The position numbers were made by a program, and so were the translations under genes. 64,000 nucleotides of DNA from Caulobacter sp. UNC358MFTsu5.1 (GTDB lineage: Bacteria; Pseudomonadota; Alphaproteobacteria; Caulobacterales; Caulobacteraceae): positions 186,001 through 250,000 of the forward strand of contig NZ_JONW01000008.1 in NCBI RefSeq assembly GCF_000712075.1. The letters are read 5' to 3'. This document shows positions 35,349 through 45,460 of the stretch, in pieces. The notes beneath the pieces are model-generated. The model was not told the origin of the DNA. It did not search any database and saw only the letters and a list, made by a program, of their open reading frames with translations. Position 1 is the stretch's first letter. Each line of letters begins with the position of its first letter.

Positions 35349-35648
35349 CTAGTGCGCCGCGTCCTTGGCGTCGTGGCCGGCGTCCTTGGCCTGGTCGCCG
35401 GCCTTTTCGGCCTGGTCGCCCGCAGCGGCGGCGGTGTCGCCGGCAGCCTTGGCGGTGGCCGTGTCGCCGGTCTGGGCGGCGGTGGTGCTGGCGTTGGCGG
35501 CCTGGGCGGCGGCGTCGGCGGCCTGCTGGCTGGAGGCGGCGGCCGCGTTGGCGTCGGCGGCGGCGTCGGCGGCCTTTTCAGCCTTGGGCTGGCAGGCGGC
35601 GGCGCCGAGGGCGAGGGCGGCGACGGCCGCGATGGTCACGATACGCAT
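35349..35648 (-). CDS. Small Ala-rich lipoprotein (99 aa)
   Basis: Signal MRIVTIAAVAALALGAAAC with lipobox GAAAC, Cys19. The mature 80 residues are extremely rich in Ala and low in complexity, with repeats of A-A-D-A and GD-(Q/T)-A-(E/K)-KAGD-type heptads. This suggests a long amphipathic helix or a coiled coil like those of small Lpp-like lipoproteins. It is probably anchored in the outer membrane. The plus-strand frames here are shadows. Confidence 0.75.
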   Translation of the reverse strand: MRIVTIAAVAALALGAAACQPKAEKAADAAADANAAAASSQQAADAAAQAANASTTAAQTGDTATAKAAGDTAAAAGDQAEKAGDQAKDAGHDAKDAAH

Positions 35649-35761
35649 GCTGTGAAGTCTCCCATGAACCCCGACATCTTTGCCGTGGGCGGAGAAAAGA
35701 ACCCCAAGCCCGACCGAAGGTTGCCCATGGCGACGACGGCCGCAGGGTTCGCCTTAAGCGC

Positions 35762-37555
35762 TTGACCCGGCGCGGCGGTCGCCTTCACTTGAGCGCGTCC
35801 CCCAAGGATGAGCCCCCGCCCTTGCAAGACCCGGTCGCCCCCGACCCCGCAACGACCCCGCCTCCGCCCGCCGCCGGCACCGTGCGCCGGCGCCTGCTGC
35901 TGATGGCCCTCAGCCTGGTCGTGCCCGCCACCCTGTTCATGGCCCTGCTGGCCCGGGCCGAGTTCGGCGAGAGCCGGGCGCGCTACGAGCGGCAGCTGAT
36001 CGCCACCACCCGCGCCCTGGTGCTGGCCACCGACCGCCAGATCGGCCAGGGCCAGAGCATCCTGCAGACCCTGGCGGTCTCGCCCGACCTGATCGCCGGC
36101 GACATCCCCGCCTTCGAGCGCCAGGCCCGGGCCGCCGTGCAGGGCGGCGAGGGCTGGGTCGTGCTGCTGGACAATCAGCGCCAGCTGGTCAACACCCGCC
36201 TGCCGCCCGGGCAGGCTCCGCCGCCGTACGCCCTGCCCGACTACCGCTGGCAGACCATCCGCGCCGGCCGCACGACGGTGTCGAACCTGGTGCGGCCCGC
36301 CAAGCCCGGACAGTTCCAGCCCTTCGTGTCGATCGACATGCCGGTGATCGTGAACGGCCGGCTCTACGACCTGGCCTACCAGCAGCGGCCCGCGGCGTTC
36401 TCGTCGATCTTCGCGAGCCAGAACATCCCGCCCAGCTGGACGGCCAGCATCGTCGACGGCAACGCCATGCTGGTGTCGCGCTCGCGGGACGCCGACCGCT
36501 TCCTGGGCCGCACGGCCAGCGAGGACATGCGCAAGGCGATGGCGCGGGGCCCCGAGGGGGTGACGCTGAGCCACACCCTGGACGGCACCGCCACCCTGTC
36601 GGCCTTCAGCCGGTCGTCGACCAGCGGCTGGTCGTTCATCGTCGGCGTGCCGCGCCGCGAGCTGAGCCGGGCCAACTGGTCGTCGGTGGGCTGGCTGACC
36701 GCCGCCAGCGTGCTGCTGCTGGTCATCGGCGTGGCCGTGGCCGTGGTGGTGGCGCGCGACATCGCCGCCGCCGTGCGCGGCCTGGGCGCCGACGCCAAGG
36801 CCATGGCGGCGGGCGAGCCGATCCCCGTGGTCCCGGACCGCTATCGCGAGATCGCCGAGGTGCGCGCGGCCCTGCACGACGCCGCCGACCAGCTGCGGGC
36901 CCGCGAGGACGAGGAACAGCGCGCCCACCAGCGCCAGCAGCTGATGATCAACGAGCTGAACCACCGGGTGAAGAACACCCTGTTCACCGTGCAGTCCCTG
37001 GCCCGCCAGAGCCTGGGCCGGCCCGCCGACACGCCCGGCCTGCACGCCTTCAACGAGCGCATCATGGCCCTGGCCCGGGCCCACGACCTGCTGACCCAGA
37101 GCGTCTGGGAGGGCGCCGACCTCAAGGAGATCCTGGAGGAGACCCTCGAGCCGTATCTGGACCGCACCGTGCTGGCCGGCCCGGCGGTGGCCCTGACGCC
37201 CAACGCGGCCCTGGCCCTGTCGATGGTGTTCCACGAGTTGGGCACCAACGCGGTCAAGTACGGCGCCCTGTCGGTTCCCGAGGGCTCGGTGACGGTGGTC
37301 TGGCACGTCGATCCCGGCGCCCTGCACCGCCTGACCCTGCACTGGGAAGAGCGCGGCGGCCCGCGCGTGTCGCCGCCCGCCCGCCAGGGCTTCGGCTCGC
37401 GCCTGATCGCCGCCAGCCTGAAGTCCGACCTGGCCGGCGAGGCCCGCCTCGACTACCGCCCCAGCGGCCTGGTCTGCGTCCTGACCCTGTCCCTGCCCAG
37501 CACCGGCAAGGAAGAGGCCGACCTCCCGGCGGGCGCTCCGGCGGTCGGGAACTAG
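35762..37555 (+). CDS. Membrane-bound HWE-family sensor histidine kinase
   Basis: 597 residues if the TTG at 35762 is used; the start is uncertain, with a GTG forty codons later just before TM1. TM1 (residues ~45-65) and TM2 (~310-331) enclose a ~245-residue periplasmic Cache-like sensor with GWVVLLDNQRQLVNTR and SGWSFIVGVP. After HAMP comes the HWE box INELNHRVKNTLFTVQSLA with phospho-acceptor His401, then FHELGTNAVKYGALS (N box), WEERGGPRVSPP and GFGSRLI, which define the HWE/HisKA_2 class. No response regulator is adjacent. In alphaproteobacteria such kinases often feed light, redox or general-stress (PhyR) pathways. Confidence 0.88.
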   Translation: MTRRGGRLHLSASPKDEPPPLQDPVAPDPATTPPPPAAGTVRRRLLLMALSLVVPATLFMALLARAEFGESRARYERQLIATTRALVLATDRQIGQGQSILQTLAVSPDLIAGDIPAFERQARAAVQGGEGWVVLLDNQRQLVNTRLPPGQAPPPYALPDYRWQTIRAGRTTVSNLVRPAKPGQFQPFVSIDMPVIVNGRLYDLAYQQRPAAFSSIFASQNIPPSWTASIVDGNAMLVSRSRDADRFLGRTASEDMRKAMARGPEGVTLSHTLDGTATLSAFSRSSTSGWSFIVGVPRRELSRANWSSVGWLTAASVLLLVIGVAVAVVVARDIAAAVRGLGADAKAMAAGEPIPVVPDRYREIAEVRAALHDAADQLRAREDEEQRAHQRQQLMINELNHRVKNTLFTVQSLARQSLGRPADTPGLHAFNERIMALARAHDLLTQSVWEGADLKEILEETLEPYLDRTVLAGPAVALTPNAALALSMVFHELGTNAVKYGALSVPEGSVTVVWHVDPGALHRLTLHWEERGGPRVSPPARQGFGSRLIAASLKSDLAGEARLDYRPSGLVCVLTLSLPSTGKEEADLPAGAPAVGN

Positions 37556-37571
37556 GACGGCCACCTTAGTT

Positions 37572-37687
37572 GTCATCACGGGCGGAGGACCGCGTAGCGG
37601 GCCGTAGACCCGGGACCCAGGTGAACCGCACCGCCTTCGCCCAGTCCCCTGGGTCCCGGACAGCCTCTACGAGGCTTCCGGGATGAC
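37572..37687. repeat. Dispersed palindromic repeat, family A (copy 4, diverged left arm)
   Basis: The left arm reads GTCATCACGGGCGGAGGACCG instead of the usual sequence; the right half (GGGTCCCGGACAGCC...CTTCCGGGATGAC) is standard. It lies downstream of the kinase gene. Confidence 0.8.
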
Positions 37688-37872
37688 AACGATTTGGGGC
37701 TTTGCGCCTTACGAGCCGGATGCGGGTTCAGCCCCCAAATTAGTAAGTCGTTTCTGAATTAGCACAGGATCCGGGCAAAACGCGCCCGGGCGCCGTTCGG
37801 CGATCATTGGTCGATTGCGCGCCGCTCCGCGATGGTCTTACCTGCGTCGCTCACCCTCGTGGAATAGAGCGC
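37688..37872 (+). promoter_or_regulatory. Upstream region of the rut operon
   Basis: Contains an interrupted inverted repeat ATTTGGGGCT ... AGCCCCCAAAT (37693-37741). At 37801-37813 there is a weak palindrome with TGGTCGA, which resembles half of the RutR recognition sequence (TTGACCA-N2-TGGTCAA in E. coli). No firm promoter hexamers were fixed. Confidence 0.3.
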
Positions 37873-38568
37873 ATGACCACACCCGACACCCTGATGCTGC
37901 CGGCCCGGCCCGAGCCGATCGCCCTGCCGGTCGACAAGACCGCGGTGATCGTCATCGACATGCAGAACGCCTACGCCTCGCCCGGCGGCTATCTGGACCT
38001 GGCCGGCTTCGACATCAGCGGCGCGGCGGCGGTGATCGACAAGATCAAGGGCGTGCTGGACGTGGCCCGAGGCGCGGGCATGCCGGTGATCTATTTCCAG
38101 AACGGCTGGGACAGCGACTATGTCGAGGCCGGCGGCCCGGGCTCGCCCAACTGGCACAAGTCCAACGCCCTGAAGACCATGCGCGCCCGGCCCGAGCTGC
38201 AGGGCAAGCTGCTGGCCAAGGGCGGCTGGGACTACGAGCTGGTCGACGACCTCAAGCCCGTCCCCGGCGACATCGTGCTGCACAAGACCCGCTACAGCGG
38301 CTTCTTCAACAGCCAGCTGGACAGCGTGCTGCGCTCGCGCGGCGTGCGCCACCTGGTGTTCGTGGGCATCGCCACCAATGTCTGCGTGGAGTCGACCCTG
38401 CGCGACGGCTTCTTCCTGGAATATTTCGGCACCGTGCTCGAGGACGCCACCCACCAGGCGGGACCCGAATTCGTGCAGCAGGCCGCCCTCTACAACATCG
38501 AGAAGTTCTTCGGCTGGGTCTCGACCACGGCCGACTTCAAGGGCGCGGTGGGGCAGCGGGAGGCTTAG
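37873..38568 (+). CDS. rutB: Ureidoacrylate/peroxyureidoacrylate amidohydrolase RutB
   Basis: 231 residues from the ATG at 37873. A cysteine hydrolase of the isochorismatase fold: catalytic Asp29 ([10 protein letters not shown]), Lys138 ([11 protein letters not shown]) and Cys171 ([11 protein letters not shown]). The length and the [28 protein letters not shown] tract match RutB, which hydrolyses the ring-opened product of RutA to carbamate and aminoacrylate. It is first of four rut genes in this order. It is unusual that a 106-base palindromic repeat lies between rutB and rutC. Confidence 0.95.
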   Translation: MTTPDTLMLPARPEPIALPVDKTAVIVIDMQNAYASPGGYLDLAGFDISGAAAVIDKIKGVLDVARGAGMPVIYFQNGWDSDYVEAGGPGSPNWHKSNALKTMRARPELQGKLLAKGGWDYELVDDLKPVPGDIVLHKTRYSGFFNSQLDSVLRSRGVRHLVFVGIATNVCVESTLRDGFFLEYFGTVLEDATHQAGPEFVQQAALYNIEKFFGWVSTTADFKGAVGQREA

Positions 38569-38588
38569 GAACGCAACGCAAAACCGGC

Positions 38589-38694
38589 GTCATCCCGGAA
38601 GCCCCGCAGGGGCTGTCCGGGACCCAGGGGACTGGGCTGATGCGGTGCGGTTCACCTGGGTGCCGGACAAGCGCTGCGCGCTTTCCGGGATGAC
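38589..38694. repeat. Dispersed palindromic repeat, family A (copy 5, inside the rut operon)
   Basis: A complete element located in the 151-base gap between rutB and rutC. In the mRNA it would form a long stem-loop, which could affect stability of, or coupling between, the two cistrons. Confidence 0.85.
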
Positions 38695-38719
38695 AACTGA
38701 AATTGGAAGGGAAGATAAA

Positions 38720-39109
<390 letters not shown>

Positions 39110-39137
39110 TGACGCCTCCTCCCCGCGGAGTTTTTGC

Positions 39138-39956
39138 ATGACCTCGGGCATCGTCGACGGCCTCCACTACGAACTGCATGGCGGTCCGATAGCCGGCCGG
39201 GACGTCGTGCTCCTGTCGTCGGGCCTCGGCGGTTCGGGCGCGTTCTGGGCGCCGCAGATGCAAGCCCTGACCGCGCGCTGGCCGGTGGTGCTGTACGACC
39301 ACCGCGGCACGGGCCGCAGCGTGCGCGAGCTGCCCTCCGGTCCTTACAGCGTCAGCGACATGGGCGACGACATCGTCAAGGTGATGGACGCCCTGGGGCT
39401 GGAGCGCGCCCACGTGGTGGGCCACGCGGCGGGCGGCAACGCCGGCCTGGCCCTGGCCCTGGACCATCCGGGCCGCATCGACCGGCTGGTGGTGGTCAAC
39501 GGCTGGTCGCGGCCCGACCCGCACATCAAGCGCTGCTTCGACACCCGCCTGGCCCTGTTGAACAACACCGGCATCGCCGCCTATGTCCACGCCCAGCCGC
39601 TGTTCCTGTATCCGGCCGACTGGCTCAGCGCCAACAACGCCCGCCTCGAGGCCGAGGAGGTGCACCACATCCACGGCTTCCCGGACCCGGACGTCATGCG
39701 CGCCCGCATCCAGGCCCTGCTGGACTTCGACATCGACGCCGACCTGGAACGCATCACGTGCCCCGTGCTGGTCAGCGCCAGCGCCGACGACATGCTGGTG
39801 CCGCTGGCCTGCTCGCGCCGCCTGGCCGAGCGCCTGCCGGCCGCCGTGCTCGACATCGCGCCCTGGGGCGGCCACGGATTCACGGTCACCGCGCCCGAGG
39901 CCTTCAATTCACGCCTGCTGAGCTTCCTCGGCGGCGACCTTCAAGAGGGGGGATAA
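39138..39956 (+). CDS. rutD: Putative aminoacrylate hydrolase RutD (alpha/beta-hydrolase)
   Basis: 272 residues. Alpha/beta-hydrolase fold with DHRGTGRS and the nucleophile elbow [11 protein letters not shown], in which Ala stands where hydrolases have Ser. The E. coli RutD also lacks this Ser, so this is a family trait, not a mutation. [20 protein letters not shown] is a RutD hallmark, and the C-terminal GGHGF carries the catalytic-type His. It speeds loss of ammonia from aminoacrylate to malonic semialdehyde. It begins 28 bases after rutC and ends four bases before rutA. Confidence 0.92.
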   Translation: MTSGIVDGLHYELHGGPIAGRDVVLLSSGLGGSGAFWAPQMQALTARWPVVLYDHRGTGRSVRELPSGPYSVSDMGDDIVKVMDALGLERAHVVGHAAGGNAGLALALDHPGRIDRLVVVNGWSRPDPHIKRCFDTRLALLNNTGIAAYVHAQPLFLYPADWLSANNARLEAEEVHHIHGFPDPDVMRARIQALLDFDIDADLERITCPVLVSASADDMLVPLACSRRLAERLPAAVLDIAPWGGHGFTVTAPEAFNSRLLSFLGGDLQEGG

Positions 39957-39960
39957 ACCC

Positions 39961-41025
<1,065 letters not shown>

Positions 41026-41033
41026 GGCGCACC

Positions 41034-41134
41034 CACTTGCCCCCACCTGGCGGCTTCGCCGCCTGTCCGCCCCCATAGGGGGCGGATCTTCCCCCTACGG
41101 GGGAGGAGCGCCGAAGGCGCGGAGGGGGCAAGTG
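41034..41134. repeat. Dispersed palindromic repeat, family D (copy 2)
   Basis: Outer arms CACTTGCCCCC / GGGGGCAAGTG with inner TTCGCCGCC and GCCGAAGGCG hairpins. It lies between convergent rutA and the FKBP gene. Confidence 0.85.
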
Positions 41135-41157
41135 TTCGCCGCCTCCGCGCCTTCAAT

Positions 41158-41664
41158 TTAGTCCACCGCCAGCATGTCGATCAGCTTCAGGCGGAACACC
41201 AGCACGCTGTTGGCCGGGATCGGGCCCGTGGCGCGGTCGCCATAAGCCAGGTCGGCCGGGATCCACAGGGTCCATTCGTCGCCGACGTGCATCAGCGGCA
41301 GGGCCTCAAGCCAGCCCGGGATCAGGCCCTCGGCCGGCATGATCGCCGCCTGGCCGCGCTGGAACGAGCTGTCGAACACCGTGCCGTCCAGCAGCTTGCC
41401 CTCGTAGTGCACCTTGACGATGTCGCCCGGCTTCGGGGACTTGCCGGTCTTGGGGCCCGAGGTCGTGACCTTGTACTGCAGGCCCGAGGCCGTGGTGACC
41501 ACGCCCGGCGCCTTGGCGTTCTGGGCCAGGAAGGCCTGGCCCTCGGCCAGGGCCTTGGTGGTGTCGACGGCGGCCGACAGCTGCGGCGGGGCCGAAGCCT
41601 CCTGCGCCAGGGCGGGGCTCGACAGCAGGCAAAGGCCCAGGACCAGGGCGGCGGTGCGGTTCAT
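41158..41664 (-). CDS. Periplasmic FKBP-type peptidyl-prolyl cis-trans isomerase
   Basis: 168 residues. Signal peptide MNRTAALVLGLCLLSSPALAQ cleaved near residue 21. A short N-terminal extension with GQAFLAQNAKAPGV precedes the FKBP domain (residues ~60-165). That domain has the active-site tracts VKVHYEGKLLDGTVFDSSFQRG, IPGWLEALPLM and WIPADLAYGDRATGPIPANSVLVFRL. This is the FkpA/Mip-like layout with a shortened dimerisation region. It helps fold exported proteins. Confidence 0.92.
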   Translation of the reverse strand: MNRTAALVLGLCLLSSPALAQEASAPPQLSAAVDTTKALAEGQAFLAQNAKAPGVVTTASGLQYKVTTSGPKTGKSPKPGDIVKVHYEGKLLDGTVFDSSFQRGQAAIMPAEGLIPGWLEALPLMHVGDEWTLWIPADLAYGDRATGPIPANSVLVFRLKLIDMLAVD

Positions 41665-41789
41665 CTAGGACAGTCCATCTGAAGCGGAAGCTTGGGCTCT
41701 CTTTCACGGAACCCGTGGCGGCATCAAGGCCGCTCGACGCCGCAATGGACGCGTTGTGCATCTACTGAGATGGGGCGCGCCCTCTAACC

Positions 41790-41847
41790 CCCTCTCTCTT
41801 TGAGAGAGGGAGGGGCCCGCCGCGAAGCGGTGGGAGGGTGAGTGGTT
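41790..41847. repeat. Palindromic repeat, family E (copy 1)
   Basis: CCCCTCTCTCTTTGAGAGAGGGAGGGG hairpin followed by GCGAAGCGGTGGGAGGGTGAGTGGTT. An inverted copy lies at 41983-42041. Confidence 0.8.
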
Positions 41848-41982
41848 TCGCCGCCAACCGGCAAACCCAGAGCCGTGCAGCCGTGTCCTTTGACGCCAGG
41901 CGAGTGCACGAAGGCCGCCGACGCGGACAGGACATCGCCCCGAAAACCCATTGAACGACCGTGTTTCATCCGGAGAGAGTGT

Positions 41983-42041
41983 AACCACTCACCCTCCCAT
42001 GGCTTCGCCATGGGCCCCTCCCTCTCTCAAAGAGAGAGGGT
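41983..42041. repeat. Palindromic repeat, family E (copy 2, inverted)
   Basis: Reads AACCACTCACCCTCCC, then GGGCCCCTCCCTCTCTCAAAGAGAGAGGG, the reverse complement of copy 1. The 135 bases between the copies contain no gene that I can support. Confidence 0.8.
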
Positions 42042-42048
42042 GTTTCAA

Positions 42049-42080
42049 GAAAAAGGCCGCCGGCGTTTCCGCCGGCGGCC
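42049..42080 (-). terminator. Rho-independent terminator of the M61 peptidase gene
   Basis: On the minus strand, GGCCGCCGGCG and CGCCGGCGGCC form an 11-bp stem with a 4-base loop, followed by TTTTTC. It lies 24 bases after the stop of the peptidase gene. Confidence 0.85.
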
Positions 42081-42104
42081 TCATCGTCGTGACGAACCGA
42101 AACC

Positions 42105-44039
42105 CTACTTCTTCGGCGCGTAGATGTCGTCCAGGCGCGGCGGCGTGCCTTCGATGCGTTCCAGGCGCGGGTACTTCAGGCCGCCGTGGTAGTCGACCTT
42201 GACCGTCCGGTAGCGCTCGCCGTCCTTGATCAGCAGCTCGACCAGCGGGGCGTCGGTCTTAGCCGTGGCCTTGACCGCGTCCTTGATCAGGTCGTCGCTG
42301 TAGGCCGTGCCGTTGACCGCCACGATGGTCTCGCCGGCCGTCAGGCCCGCCTTGAAGGCCGGGGTGTCCCAGTTGACCGCCGACAGCACGCCGCCGGCCC
42401 CGACCGTGATCCCCAGCGAGTAGCTGAGGTTGACGATCTTGCCCTTGGTCTCGGCCGCCTTGAAGAACTCGGTCGGGGTGTCGGTATAGACCAGCTTGTA
42501 GCCGCCGCGGGTCAGGCCATCCAGCGGGGCGTGCTCGGAAAGGCCCTCGATGCGGGTCTTCAGGAAGGTCGCCCAGTCGTACGGCACGACGCCGTTCAGG
42601 GTCTGAACCACGGTGTCGAAGTCGTAGGTCAGCACCACGTACGAGCCGTTCTCGACGCCGAAGAAGGCCTTGGCGAAGTCGTCCAGCGACTTCTTGCCGC
42701 CGGTCTTCTCGCGAATCAGGGTGTCGGCGTCGAGCCAGACCAGCTGGCCTTCCGAATAGTAGTCCTCGCTGCGCTGCCAGCTGGTCCACGAGGCCGGCTT
42801 GCGGTTGGCGATGATCGGGTCGTTGGTGGTGTCCAGCACGTTGCGCCAGTTGCGGCCGGCGCGGGTGTCGTAGAGCGCGGCGGTCATGGCCAGCGACTCC
42901 AGGCCCTGCTGCTTGGTCTGCAGGCCCGAGCGGGCGGCCAGGACGTTGCCCCAGTACTGGGTCTGTCCCTCGTAGACCCACATCAGGCTGTCGCGCATCG
43001 GCTCGTTCAGCGTGGGGGTGTAGAGGTCGGCCCCGCGGCGGAACTTGCCGTTCCACGAGTGGGTGTATTCGTGGGCCAGCAGGTCGCGGCCGACGAAGGT
43101 CTTGTCCCAGTCGGTGAAGTACTTCGGAACCACGCCGTTCTCGCTGGAGCGGTGATGCTCCAGGCCGATGCCGCCCATCTTGTCGGTCAGGGCCAGCAGG
43201 AAGTCGTAGTGGTCGTAGTGGTGCGAGCCGTACAGCTTGTAGGCCTGCTGCACCAGGTTGCGGTGGATCTGCAGGGCTTCCGGCTTGATCTCCAGCAGCT
43301 CGGGCTTGTCGGCCACGATGTTCAGGCGCACCGGCACGGCCGCGCCGGGGTCCAGGTCGACCTGCTTGTAGTAGCGGCCGGCGAACATCGGCGAGTCGAC
43401 CAGGGTCTCGAAGGTGGTGGTCTTGAAGGTGGTCGACTGGCCGTTGGACGAGGCCTTCTCCAGCGCCGTGCCGAAGCCCCAGCCTTCGGGCAGCTTCACG
43501 GTCGGCTCGATCTGGATGCGGCGGGTGTAGTAGCCGGCCGGGTAGAAGCCCAGCTGCAGCCACTGCACGTTCAGCATGTCGTCGGTCACCAGGATGCGGC
43601 CCACGTCCGACTTCACCGGGGTGAGGAACTGGAAGCTGACCTGGATCTCGGTCGCGCCGTCCGGCACGTCGAAGTGGAAGGCGTGGACGGCGACCGGGTC
43701 GCGGGTCCACGGCAGGGTCTTGCCGTTCGCGGTGATCACCAGGCCGGCCATCTTGTCCAGATCGTTGCGGGGCGAGTGGCCGCCCGGCACCCATTGCGGG
43801 TACAGGATGGTCATCGGGCCGGCCTTGGCGACGGGGATCGTTTCGCGGACCTGGAAGATGCGGCGATCCAGGTCGGTGGCGTCGACGGTCAGCTTCAGCA
43901 CGCCCGGATAGGCCACGTCCTGGGCCGCGGCGATCGGCGGGGTCGGCGGCCCCTGGACCGGCACGCGCTCCTGGGCCGAGGCGGCGCCGAAGGTCAGCGA
44001 AAGGGCGAGGGCGGAGGCGGTAAAGAACAGCGTTTTCAA
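42105..44039 (-). CDS. M61-family metallopeptidase with PDZ domain (glycyl aminopeptidase type)
   Basis: 644 residues. Signal peptide MKTLFFTASALALSLTFGAASAQ. An N-terminal beta-sandwich domain (WVPGGHSPRNDLDKM) precedes the zinc site HEYTHSW (His323, Glu324, His327), with the third ligand Glu357 in WVYEGQTQYWG. The C-terminal ~100 residues are a PDZ domain (GAGGVLSAVNWDTPAFKAGLTAGETIVAVNG). The family removes N-terminal Gly/Ala from peptides in the periplasm. It is monocistronic with its own terminator. Confidence 0.93.
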   Translation of the reverse strand: MKTLFFTASALALSLTFGAASAQERVPVQGPPTPPIAAAQDVAYPGVLKLTVDATDLDRRIFQVRETIPVAKAGPMTILYPQWVPGGHSPRNDLDKMAGLVITANGKTLPWTRDPVAVHAFHFDVPDGATEIQVSFQFLTPVKSDVGRILVTDDMLNVQWLQLGFYPAGYYTRRIQIEPTVKLPEGWGFGTALEKASSNGQSTTFKTTTFETLVDSPMFAGRYYKQVDLDPGAAVPVRLNIVADKPELLEIKPEALQIHRNLVQQAYKLYGSHHYDHYDFLLALTDKMGGIGLEHHRSSENGVVPKYFTDWDKTFVGRDLLAHEYTHSWNGKFRRGADLYTPTLNEPMRDSLMWVYEGQTQYWGNVLAARSGLQTKQQGLESLAMTAALYDTRAGRNWRNVLDTTNDPIIANRKPASWTSWQRSEDYYSEGQLVWLDADTLIREKTGGKKSLDDFAKAFFGVENGSYVVLTYDFDTVVQTLNGVVPYDWATFLKTRIEGLSEHAPLDGLTRGGYKLVYTDTPTEFFKAAETKGKIVNLSYSLGITVGAGGVLSAVNWDTPAFKAGLTAGETIVAVNGTAYSDDLIKDAVKATAKTDAPLVELLIKDGERYRTVKVDYHGGLKYPRLERIEGTPPRLDDIYAPKK

Positions 44040-44273
44040 GAAACGACCCCAATGCGACGCGCAGGCATGCTCCCGCGACGAAAGGCGGCATACTTCTCCT
44101 CTAAAGCCGTGCTTGTCGAGGTCATGTGTCGCGGAGATGCGGCGGTTGGTCGAGTTTTTGGGGTGAGCTTGCCGGATGGGCAGGCGGTGTCCTTGGATGA
44201 TCCGCGTTACCCCAAGACGGCGGGCAGGCGTTCGCCCCTTGGCGAGACGGGGAGCCGAGCTTGGCCGGCCTGC

Positions 44274-44771
44274 CTAGCCGGCGTCGTAGAGGCACCAGGA
44301 ATAGGGCGGCGCGGCGGTGATCTTCGGATCGCCGCGCCCCACGTGCGGAAGCACCTTGACCACGGTGTCCCGGGATTGCCCCGGCGGATAGACGATGAAG
44401 TCGACCGCGTTGCCGGTCCCCACGGCGACGCTGGTCCCGTCTTCGAACTGCACCGTGAAGACGGTGTAGCCCATGCCGCTTTCCCCGGCCTCGTACAGGG
44501 CGTCGGCGAAGGGCGCGGGGAGCCGCGACGGGCTGTCCGCGACGCTCGCCACGGTTTCGATATCCAGGGCCGTCTTGCCCCGATCCTCGTCCGGCCAAAC
44601 ACCCCAATACCGGAACCAGCGCTGGGCTTCGGCGAAGTACACGCAGTTCAGGACGGTCCCGTCGCGCAAGGTCGCCACGCAGGGCCGATAGAGGCCGCCG
44701 TCGGTCGCCTTGATCGTTGAAAGCTGCTTGGCCAGGGCCGTCGGCAGGGGCGGGAATCTGCGATTTCGCAC
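44274..44771 (-). CDS. Hypothetical protein (165 aa)
   Basis: Starts at GTG 44771, with GGAG five bases upstream; the open frame runs on upstream but as antisense-like Arg/Pro-rich sequence. The product has a beta-rich pattern (YRPCVATLRDGTVLNCVYFAEAQRWFRYWGVWPDED, then GYTVFTVQFEDGTSVAVGTGNAVDFIVYPPG) and no signal peptide. It belongs to no family I recognise. It lies just downstream of a single-domain response regulator on the same strand. Confidence 0.65.
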   Translation of the reverse strand: MRNRRFPPLPTALAKQLSTIKATDGGLYRPCVATLRDGTVLNCVYFAEAQRWFRYWGVWPDEDRGKTALDIETVASVADSPSRLPAPFADALYEAGESGMGYTVFTVQFEDGTSVAVGTGNAVDFIVYPPGQSRDTVVKVLPHVGRGDPKITAAPPYSWCLYDAG

Positions 44772-44857
44772 GCGGTCTCCATGGGCGGGAGTGTCGTGTC
44801 CGCACGATAGTGACCAGGGCGGACGTCCGCTACGGATCGGTGACGGTTTCGCGCCCC

Positions 44858-45226
44858 TTAGGCCGCCCTGCCCCAGCGCGCTTCCAGGTCCCGCACCGCC
44901 CCCAGCAGGCGCGCCGGCGAGATCGGCTTCTCCAGCCGCGCGTCGCCGCGCTCGTCGTCCTTCAGCAGGTGCTCGTCGCGGGCCGAGGCCAGGAGGACGG
45001 CCGTGCGGGCGCCCCGGCGGCGGCGGGTGGCCCTGATCAGCTCGCCGCCGTTCATGCGGGGCATCGAGAAGTCGGTGATCAGCAGGTCGGGATCGAAGGC
45101 GTCCATCGCCTCCAGGGCCTGCTCGCCGTCGCGGCAGACCAGTACGTCGAAACCCGCCTCGCTGAGCGTGATCTCGTGGATGGTGGCCAGGAGGATGTCG
45201 TCCTCGGCCACTAGGATCTTGCGCAC
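44858..45226 (-). CDS. Single-domain (CheY-like) response regulator
   Basis: 122 residues from a GTG. Receiver fold with the acidic triad start VAEDDILL, phospho-acceptor Asp52 (LLITDFSMPRMNGG), switch Ser/Thr near 80 (LLASARD) and Lys near 99 (EKPISP). There is no output domain. Such proteins act by protein-protein contact, as in Caulobacter chemotaxis, cell-cycle or stress phosphorelays. The cognate kinase is not adjacent. It is divergent from the PepSY operon. Confidence 0.88.
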   Translation of the reverse strand: MRKILVAEDDILLATIHEITLSEAGFDVLVCRDGEQALEAMDAFDPDLLITDFSMPRMNGGELIRATRRRRGARTAVLLASARDEHLLKDDERGDARLEKPISPARLLGAVRDLEARWGRAA

Positions 45227-45384
45227 CGCTCGCCCCCGACGTGCTTAACAACTGATTAAGAAGATTTAGCCGCCCCCACGGCGCCCGTCTCCGTGCGCTA
45301 TCGTCGCATGCGGCGCCTCGCGGAATCCTTAACCCGATCGGAAAGCCGCCCCGGGTGATCGCGGTTGCGCGTGAAGGCTTGCTT

Positions 45385-45403
45385 TTGCAAGTCGTTCTCA
45401 AGT
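45385..45403. promoter_or_regulatory. Fur-like box ahead of the PepSY-DUF2271-DUF4198-ApbE operon
   Basis: TTGCAAGTCGTTCTCAAGT resembles the alphaproteobacterial Fur site pattern (TGCAAxxxxTTCTCA; reverse strand GAGAACGACTTGC). It lies 54 bases before the proposed GTG start of the first gene, in a promoter-like position. It partly overlaps a short palindrome CTTGC-TTTT-GCAAG (45378-45391). Recognition is by eye only. Confidence 0.45.
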
Positions 45404-45409
45404 ATGGGC

Positions 45410-45460
45410 ATGAAGCTCAACCAAGGCCCCGCGCCCGCCTCCCGCCCCTGGATTTCGTGA
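45410..45460 (+). CDS. Possible 16-codon leader ORF overlapping the PepSY gene start
   Basis: ATG at 45410 followed by 15 codons (MKLNQGPAPASRPWIS) and TGA, whose first two bases lie in the GTG of the PepSY gene (GTGA). Such an overlap can couple translation. The SD is weak, so this is tentative. Confidence 0.2.
   Translation: MKLNQGPAPASRPWIS

Noticed and set aside
35313-35765. Gly-rich plus-strand frame over the small lipoprotein
   Set aside because: Mirror of an Ala-rich gene (Ala codons read as Gly/Arg/Ser on the other strand); the minus-strand product has a lipobox.
39208-39470. RutD seemed inactivated because the nucleophile Ser is Ala
   Set aside because: E. coli RutD also has Ala at this position, so this is a feature of the family.
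42259-44091. Minus-strand frame overlapping the M61 peptidase
   Set aside because: Out-of-frame shadow of the peptidase, Arg/Pro-rich.
44122-44805. Alternative minus-strand frame of 227 codons
   Set aside because: Overlaps the supported 165-residue gene in another frame and has no SD or protein-like pattern.
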